From assembly GCA_037102815.1 (NCBI GenBank), contig BTPP01000001.1, positions 3,311,001 through 3,375,000 of the forward strand: 64,000 bases of DNA, read 5' to 3'. The DNA is from Neurospora intermedia. Lineage: Eukaryota > Ascomycota > Sordariomycetes > Sordariales > Sordariaceae. Positions 58,553 to 64,000 of the stretch are shown one piece after another (position 1 is the stretch's first letter; every line of letters begins with the position of its first letter). The notes beneath the pieces were generated by a model. It was given only the letters and a program-made list of their open reading frames with translations. It made no database searches and was not told the DNA's origin. Made by a program: the position numbers and the translations under genes.

Positions 58553-61500
58553 GCTACCCCCGTTATTTCTATTCCTAAACTAACCTCCAAGCCAACTCCC
58601 AAACCAATTCCCAAGCTAACTCCCATCCCGAAGAAGCCGCCTCCTAAAAAGAATATTACTACGCCTAAACCGTCTAGCTCCCGCAAAATTACATTAAAGA
58701 CCCCGACGCCGACTTTGAAGTATAATCCGAAGATTATTTTATTTAAACCCAAGCGCCCTCTCCTAGAGACGATCGAAGTCTCTAATACTTATTCCGGGAC
58801 CGGCTCGGACAACGGACAAGGGTAGGATAATAAATAAGAATAAAAATCTATAGAAAATAATAATAATAAATAAGAATAAAAGTCCGTAAAAGATAATAAT
58901 AAGGAGGATAAAGAGGGGTCCGTAAAAAATAATAATAAGGAAGATAAAAAGGAGGATAGAGAAGAGGATAAAGAGGAGGATAAAGAGGAGGGGGATAATA
59001 TAGGGGATTTATTCATAAATATAATAATTAATATAATTAAAAATAATAAGGATAAAGAAATACGAATATCCCCTATTCGCCGGCCTATATTAATATAAAA
59101 GGTAAAACAATTATCCTACTAAGATTGTTTATTCCTATTTTTATTGCCTACTAACTTATTTATTTAAGCGCCCGATACTCTATCTTAAATAACCCCCGCG
59201 GTCCTTTCTATTATAAAGCTATCTCTAGTAATAATACCTACTATTATAAAACTACCTCGGATAATACCCGTTATTACTATTATTATAAGAAAATTTTAAA
59301 TAATTCCTATAATCCCTACTATTATAAAGCCCCCTCCCCAAAAAACGCTTACTAATTTTAACCTAAGGTTATCCCCGGATTATTCTTATAACAACCCTAT
59401 TCCTATCGATATTATAATAACCGCGAACGTTACGTATATTATTAAATTACTTAAAATTAAATTGCCTCCGTTCGTAAGCTAAATTATTATAATTAATATT
59501 AATATTATATAGAATAAGTACGATTATATTAGTTTAAAATCGATTAATAAGTTCGATACCGCCCTAAATTCAATATAAATTGGACTCTGGGAGGCTATTT
59601 ACAATGATTACTTAGTAATATAGATCCCTAATAAGGTTATACTTTATATAATTGAATATATAATTATACTCACCGATTAAAGGACGAACGTATTTAAACG
59701 GGTATTCTATTTATATTGAATTAATATATTTAAAAACCCGAAGTATTAATATAAGTAATTTAATATAGGTTATATACTACGTACCTTTGTACGTTAAAAG
59801 CTTCTAACTAACCGTTATTACTTTAATATAACCTATATATTTTAATTCTTAGAAGCTCCGTCTGCCCCGGCTCCGCCGGTTCTAATATTAGTAACGCTAA
59901 TTTGAAATATCTATAACCCTCTAAGGTTTAATAACCTATATTTTAATACGCTAATAGCCGCAGTCCCTCCTCCGGCGGTAGTTATACTAGTAAAGACGTT
60001 AAATTCCGGTTGGAAATTAATTTCGAATATAATACTATTAAAAATTATAATATTAAACGTATTCAACGGCTATAAATTATAGATAATATAAATAGAGGCC
60101 GTAGCGGTATAATATAGTAGAATAAATACTATTAAGAACGTTTATAGTAATATTATTATAATTAATAGTATATCTAGTACCGTATTGTGTATTAGGGGGT
60201 TCTAAATCCTTATTAATACTTAAATATATAAATTAGAATATAAATATAAGAACTATAATAAAAATATTAGTCCCTTACTATATTTTGTAATAAATAGGAG
60301 TAATATATACTATTACTTTACCCCTAATAAGGCTAGGAAGTAAGTAAAGGAAATTGAGATAGGTTTAACGATAGTATATATACTACCTTCTTAACTAATA
60401 GAGCGGTTTATAAAAACGGAGGAAAAGGAAGCTAATAATAGTAGTAACGTTATTACAAATAGAAATTAAGGTAAAAGTAAAGGGAAGGCGCTTATATATA
60501 TTAATATTATTTAAAATAATATTACGCTTAATAATCTACTTAATATCCTAACCTAATTAATAATAATTAGGGAGAAAGATTCAAAGGAGGGTACGCTTTA
60601 CTATTAATACCCTTCCTATTTACTACTTCTACTACTTCTATACTAATTCCCCCCCCCTCCCTCCTCTTATACTATAATTATTAGCCCCTCGTCGGCTCCG
60701 TCTTTATACTTCAACTATATATTTTACAACTATTTTTAAATTATTAGTACTAGGGGCGCCCTCCCTTCAATACTACTATTAGTAATAGTACTAATAATAG
60801 TACCTTCTATTATACTATCCTTACCGCCGCCTATAGCCCTACCCGGCTTAATTAATAGTAAATTCGTCGACCGGTAAATAACCGCTTTCTATATATAGTA
60901 TTATACTAGTCGGACTAATAAAATAAAGATTGCGAAGTATATATAAAGTAACTTTTAATTAATATTTATTACGAACCCTAAATTAAAGGCGCTATATTCC
61001 CTCTATGAATTAAAAAATACTAGCGCTGAATTCTTTATATAAATAGGTTATTCTTCTACCTTATACTAGACTATCTGTTAATTAATAAAGTAATTCCTTA
61101 TTATATATTATAACTTTACTAACGAAACGGTAAATATACTATTATTACCTTTAAATCTAAATAAATAATGCTACTTTAATTTATACTACTAGTATCCTAA
61201 TATTAATAAATACCTAGGATATAATAACTAATAATACTATTACTGCTAAAGTGCTAATAATACTCTTATAATAATAATTTAAATAACGTAATATACTACA
61301 TTAATCGAACGTAAAGAATATAATATTTCTAAGGATAATAATTGAATATATATTAAAATATAAGGGAATATATAAAAAATAGGATTTATATACTCCCTAA
61401 TATTCTTACTACATTATTTAACTATAATAATGTATCCCGGCATCTATTCGCTTTATAATATTATACCTAACCGCTAAATTATATATATTTAATAGAAAGA

Positions 61501-61848
61501 ATATATCTATTTTATATATACTACGTACAATATTATACTATTCGCCTCTATTATAGTAAATTACTATAGTAATTTAATTATTTATTTACTTACTTACAAT
61601 ATAATACTATAATTATATTATAGAATTACCCCTCGGTTTTTATTCTATTTTGTATTTCTATACAAATTTAATATATAATCAAATCTTTTACCCGCTCCCT
61701 TCCTCTCCCTCTTCTTCTTCTTTTATTTATCCTACCCAACCCTCCCTATTCCCTATCCGTTTTTTATCTATACTTCTTCCTTCGGCCCCCTATTATTCTT
61801 CTTTTAACTTCCTATCGGCTATCCTTTAACTACCCGCCTATACCCAAA
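58553..61848 (+). repeat. Repeat F, right part (unclassified, RIP-mutated)
   Basis: Continues F after the TSD of C. The first 250 bp reads on the plus strand as a Pro/Lys/Thr-rich stretch (KLTSKPTPKPIPK-like). At 58820-58995 there is a purine-rich tandem repeat of about 40 bp that would encode Lys/Asp/Glu/Asn-rich sequence. From 59.1 to 61.8 kb it is decayed sequence without nameable motifs. A low-complexity N-terminus before a longer body could be gag-like, or a RIP-hit gene family member. Its ends are not visible. Confidence 0.45.
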
Positions 61849-62140
61849 TGATAGGGAAATTCCTAGATTTCCATATCTTTCGTATATATAGCTTAGACTA
61901 GCTGTGACAGCCCAGATTAGCTGGGCTGCTAGAGGCTTCCTTGCCGTACCGTGCCGTACCCAGTCTAGGTATTTAAACTATAGTGCCCGGGCTACCCTGT
62001 GGCCCGTGCTTAGGCTTAACCTCAACTGTATAGTATATCTACTACGTACAGACGGCTGGCTAGAAGCCTTCCTCTTTCTTATAATATCTTCCTTTGCTTT
62101 ATTTTATTTACTACGTAAATAATAATTACCCTCCATATTA
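61849..62140. repeat. Element B LTR (left, copy 2)
   Basis: 292 bp, aligned with 25360-25648 and 34254-34544. The hairpin CAGCCCA/TGGGCTG lies near 61909-61929. Confidence 0.88.
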
Positions 62141-64000
62141 GATAGTAGTTACAACTCTACGGTAGTGACTATTGTAAATAGTATACTCTTTATACCTATT
62201 CTAGGCTATTTACTTAGTCCAATTAAACGATCGCTAATTGCGGATAGTAACGACGATTCTATAGTTACTACTATACTATACTCTAATAAGCTCACCGATT
62301 ATCTATTTCGCAATATCGCTAGTCCGATTAAACGACCTCCCGTTTATATAGAATGTTGGTCCTACAATTACTATTGTAAGCGGTCCTCTTTATTAAATAT
62401 ACCGTACGCCAACCCCTAGATCGACCGGCTATACCCTGCGATATTACCGGCGACGACGACTTTATTTACTTTTATTCGTCGTAATAATAGTAAGGCTAGC
62501 GATAGTTAAGTTACTACTACTAGAGCCCAGCTTACAATAACGACCTTCCCCTACTTCTACTCGTCGTAATAATAGCGAAATAGACTACAGCCGTTATTAC
62601 TAGCTATTACCCTTATTAATTACTTCTACAATTACTCGTTGCGAGATAGTATTATAGATTCTTCCCCGCTAAAATAGTTACTTAAGCGCACCGACCGACC
62701 GCGAGCTAGACTCCCTAAGATAACAAACTTCTCAACTACTCCCTCGTTAAACTAAGCTTCTATATATTATAATTCTTCTTGATTTACTACTATAATTATA
62801 ATAATAATACGGGCGTCGCAGTGAATTCCAAGATCTACACTACTAAGCGCTTCCTTTTAAAAACTAAGTAGATTTGCTACTCTCGAGACTACTACTCTCG
62901 AGCCTACTACTCTCGAGACTACTACTCTCGAGCCTACTAAATTAGCCACCCCTAATTCAAAAAGCTTAAATCTATAGTCTTTTATTATTACGATTAATAA
63001 TACCCTAATTAACCAGAGCGCTCTAACCTACCAGAGCGCTCTAGTAATAATTAACTAGATTGCAAACTACTAACTGATATGTATAACTACGATTCCTTCT
63101 CGTACTCTAAGTACTACCGATCTATAAAGCCTACTTTCCCTACTTAAAACTCGGTCTTTCTCGAGGTACGGAATTAGTAACCTTACCGCCGTAGCTTCTA
63201 CAATTGCAATAAGGACGTTACTCTCTCTTTCTCGTATACGGATAGCTATTATTACAAACTAAGCGGTTTTCAATAATTACAACCACAATTCCTTCTTATA
63301 CCCCGAGTAGTACCGATTCTTATAGCCTATCTTCCCTACTTGAGATTCGGTCTTTCTCGGTACCCAGAATATAATCTCCCTTTTGTAACAAGGTCGTTAC
63401 TTTCTCTTTCTTATATACGGGCAGCCAAACGGTTTTCAATAATATTACTAGTATTACTAGCATTATAGTTAATACAATTATTACCCCCTTTACCAACTCT
63501 CTTACAAGCTCTAATAACTATATTAACTCCCTTATTAACTCCCTTAACAGCTTTAACGGCCGTATTAACTCCCTTACTAGCTTTATAAAGCTTGTACTAG
63601 CCGGTGCCAGCTAGAGCCCCTATTTTACACCCCTTTTTTCTTTACTTCTTTCTTTCTTTCTATTTATTTATAGAACTAGCGTTCTCTATAGTAATAGTAC
63701 TTTTAAGTACCTCTCTTTCAAATACCAACTACCCTCTTAAGTTTTAACCCCCTAGTTAGATAGCTAGCTAATTAATTAGCTATCCCTAGCCGCCATCTAG
63801 CTTCCCGGAATTCGTTGGAACTCCCCGGACTTCGACCGCTTTTATTACTACAACGCTAGTGCATCCCAATACGCCCCGGAGCATCCTAGATAAATAGATT
63901 CGTTACCGGAGACCTAAAGATAGTCGGAGGAGGCCTGGAACTTATCGGAGAAGGCTTGGACGTTTAGGTCTATCGAGGACGATAGTTTCTTTTTTATATA
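61849..64000. mobile_element. Element B copy 2, running off the window
   Basis: A left LTR at 61849-62140 (292 bp, TGATAGGG start, ends at CATATTA) is followed by an interior collinear with 32407-34253. This copy lacks element A and so shows the uninterrupted junction ATATTA-GATAGTAG. The interior contains CTACTCTCGAG tandem units at about 62876-62940. At the window end the sequence matches the point about ten bases before the right LTR in copy 1, so the second LTR should start just outside. The left flank CCAAA is the predicted target duplication. Confidence 0.85.

Larger units (their letters stand above)
18127..64000. other. RIP-mutated AT-rich block made of nested retroelements
   Basis: From about 18127 to the end, the sequence is rich in TA, and CA/TG is scarce except in short islands. 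C persists chiefly in CC, CT and CG. A clear example is 26220-26500, where a C-rich strand has almost no CA. This context-specific loss is the known signature of RIP, which hits repeats longer than a few hundred bp in ascomycetes. No host gene is recognisable in the block. The parts are listed separately. Confidence 0.9.

Noticed and set aside
62876-62940. CRISPR-like array of CTACTCTCGAG repeats
   Set aside because: Repeats are adjacent without unique spacers, lie in an LTR element, and the genome is fungal.
18127-64000. A giant cargo-carrying mobile element (Starship type)
   Set aside because: No tyrosine-recombinase captain gene or intact cargo genes are seen; nested LTR elements explain the block.

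Overview
The window is nuclear DNA of a filamentous ascomycete (Pezizomycotina). The evidence is short 52-80 nt GT-AG introns with CTRAC-type branch sites, a multi-intron microsomal P450, an F-box protein, an intron-bearing tRNA, and a large AT-rich block whose C's survive mostly outside CpA, which is the mark of repeat-induced point mutation (RIP). The species cannot be named from the sequence alone.

Region 1 (1-17.9 kb) is ordinary, near-balanced, gene-bearing DNA. In order it holds a relic of a Ty3/Gypsy retrotransposon (minus strand); a coiled-coil Lys/Glu/Asp-rich protein (+, 1678-3570); a six-exon cytochrome P450 (+, 4944-7137); an F-box-type protein with a very acidic tail (-, 8083-10590); a Ser/Pro-rich protein of unknown function (+, 12448-13254); a tRNA-Gly(CCC) with an intron (-, 15353-15438); and a two-exon NmrA/isoflavone-reductase-like Rossmann protein (-, 15872-16972). 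The genes show no cluster logic. The P450 and the NmrA-like enzyme could be metabolic, but they lie 9 kb apart and no synthase is present.

Region 2 (about 18.1-64 kb) is a gene-free, RIP-degraded block made almost wholly of nested LTR retrotransposons. LTR pairs of equal or nearly equal length and matching target-site duplications (TSDs) give the stacking order. An unclassified degraded repeat F (18.1-18.5 and 58.6-61.8 kb) is split by chromovirus C (18527-58552, 260-bp LTRs, TSD GCTAC). C is split by D (19444-43982, 693-bp LTRs) and independently by chromovirus E (44604-52442, 244-bp LTRs). D is split by B (25360-34544, about 290-bp LTRs, TSD ACCGG). B is split inside the end of its left LTR by A (25649-32401, 201-bp LTRs, TSD TATTA). 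E carries a 709-bp insertion G (47360-48068, TSD TATAATT) that is not RIP-mutated and contains telomere-like GGGTTA repeats. A second copy of B starts at 61849 and runs off the window end.

The most novel items are B, a short LTR element of about 2.4 kb without recognisable gag or pol, present twice and probably non-autonomous; G, a young structured insertion of unknown class; the oversized D; and a 39-bp sequence shared almost perfectly by the F-box gene's 3' end and the Gypsy relic 7.6 kb away. All virus-like elements here are broken fossils.
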